Shown here: in pieces, positions 7,381 to 7,653 of the stretch
Layout: every line of letters starts with the position of its first letter
Numbering within the stretch: position 1 is the stretch's first letter
Assembly (NCBI GenBank): GCA_036508555.1
Contig: DATCHD010000051.1
Location: 1-7,653 of the forward strand
Reading direction: 5' to 3'
Source of the DNA: CAINVV01 sp036508555
GTDB lineage: Bacteria > Bacteroidota > Bacteroidia > Bacteroidales > Prolixibacteraceae
DNA: 7,653 nucleotides
The notes under the pieces: generated by a model
The model's database searches: none
What the model saw: only the letters and a program-made list of their open reading frames with translations
What the model was told of the DNA's origin: nothing
Program-made: the position numbers and the translations under genes

Positions 7381-7421
7381 ATTGACGCTCCAGCGGATTT
7401 GCAATCCGCTGGTAATCTTTC
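7381..7421 (+). repeat. Hairpin repeat, copy 1
   Basis: This 41-base unit is repeated without any change at 7427-7467, with a period of 46 bases. It contains a 10-bp perfect hairpin at 7390-7412: CCAGCGGATT, loop TGC, AATCCGCTGG. It begins 44 bases after the lipid-kinase stop. A small palindrome in several copies just after a gene resembles REP-type intergenic elements, and it could also stabilise the transcript's 3' end. No T-run follows the stem, so a classical intrinsic terminator is not supported. Confidence 0.85.
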
Positions 7422-7426
7422 ACTAA

Positions 7427-7467
7427 ATTGACGCTCCAGCGGATTTGCAATCCGCTGGTAATCTTTC
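7427..7467 (+). repeat. Hairpin repeat, copy 2 (direct)
   Basis: This is an identical 41-base direct copy of the unit at 7381-7421, separated from it by 5 bases (ACTAA). Its 10-bp hairpin is at 7436-7458. Full identity over stem and flanks suggests recent duplication or gene conversion. Confidence 0.85.
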
Positions 7468-7468
7468 G

Positions 7469-7495
7469 CCAACGGATTGCAAATCCGTTGGAGCG
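7469..7495 (-). repeat. Hairpin repeat, copy 3 (inverted, diverged)
   Basis: This is an inverted copy of the 27-base core found at 7386-7412 and 7432-7458. Read on the minus strand it differs at only two positions, and these pair with each other: a G-C pair in copies 1 and 2 is A-T here. The hairpin CCAACGGATT, loop GCA, AATCCGTTGG (7469-7491) therefore stays perfect. The flanking CGCTCC is also kept (as GGAGCG on the plus strand). Two direct copies and one inverted copy resemble the composite arrays of REP elements. Confidence 0.8.
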
Positions 7496-7510
7496 GTTTA
7501 ATGGGATGCT

Positions 7511-7653
7511 GACACTAGTGTCTCGTTAAATTTTAAAAATGTTCTTTGAAATTTTTGATAATCAGTTATTTATAGGTCATTTTCTTGCGTGACGACTTCA
7601 GAAATATTTCATTTGGTGCAAATTCTACTGAAAATGTACCAAGGGAAATATGT
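7511..7653 (+). mobile_element. Probable left end of an IS4-family insertion sequence (partial)
   Basis: After about 7500 the sequence turns markedly AT-rich. At 7511-7522 there is a perfect 12-base palindrome, GACACTAGTGTC, followed by CTCGTTAAATTTTAAAAATG. About 110 bases of non-coding leader then lead to an ATG at 7634 that opens the peptide MYQGKYV at the window edge. From memory, many Bacteroidota IS4-family transposases with an N-terminal DUF4372 domain start with M-x-QGKYVF, and a leader of this size is plausible. The palindrome could lie at or in the terminal inverted repeat. The exact left boundary, the target duplication and the right end are not visible. The alternative is plain intergenic DNA with a chance match. 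Confidence 0.42.
7634..7653 (+). CDS. Possible IS4-family transposase, first residues only (partial)
   Basis: Only seven codons are visible (MYQGKYV) before the right edge. The same frame is open upstream to 7562 and also offers a GTG at 7589. I prefer the ATG at 7634 because MYQGKYV resembles the start of DUF4372-containing IS4-family transposases of Bacteroidota. The call rests on remembered similarity of a very short peptide plus the AT-rich, palindrome-bearing leader, so it is tentative. Confidence 0.35.

Noticed and set aside
7381..7495. A CRISPR array
   Set aside because: There are only three units, one of them inverted, and the spacers are 5 bases or fewer. The repeated unit itself is palindromic, and no cas genes are visible.
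7566..7653. Minus-strand frame that could be the C-terminus of a gene (ending SSRKKMTYK)
   Set aside because: It is open for only about 29 codons and has no recognisable family. The plus-strand reading as an IS leader with a transposase start explains the same bases better, though neither is proven.

Overview
The window looks like an ordinary core-genome segment of a member of the phylum Bacteroidota. Three things point there: a GldH-type gliding lipoprotein, the start of a PorW/SprE-like type IX secretion lipoprotein, and three upstream elements that match the Bacteroidota -7 promoter consensus TAnnTTTG exactly. Genes lack strong Shine-Dalgarno sequences and have A-rich leaders, as is usual in this phylum. 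I cannot fix the genus.

Left part (1-4969, all minus strand). Read in the direction of transcription, the order is holB (clamp-loader delta'), ricT (PSP1-domain iron-sulfur protein), gldH, trmB (tRNA m7G46 methyltransferase), mrp (P-loop ATPase for Fe-S cluster handling), and the 5' end of a porW/sprE-like TPR lipoprotein gene that runs off the left edge. Spacing is tight: ricT and gldH overlap by 32 bases, and gldH and trmB are 2 bases apart. This suggests one operon starting upstream of holB, with a likely secondary promoter in front of ricT. Replication, RNA metabolism, tRNA modification, Fe-S metabolism and type IX secretion/gliding genes are therefore co-transcribed.

Middle (4970-5151). 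A divergent intergenic region carries one -7-like element facing each way, for holB on the left and pgk on the right.

Right part (plus strand). pgk (phosphoglycerate kinase) is followed after 7 bases by a diacylglycerol-kinase-family lipid kinase gene. Downstream (7337-7500) lies a cluster of three hairpin repeats: two identical direct 41-base copies and one inverted copy whose stem differs by a compensatory base-pair change. After about 7500 the composition becomes AT-rich, with a 12-base perfect palindrome. The last 20 bases encode a peptide start resembling that of Bacteroidota IS4-family (DUF4372-containing) transposases, so an insertion sequence probably begins here and continues past the right edge.

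I see no convincing undescribed multi-gene system. The items most worth a second look are the hairpin repeat cluster, the presumed IS edge beside it, the cysteine-free ATPase domain of Mrp, and the altered acidic motif in the lipid kinase.
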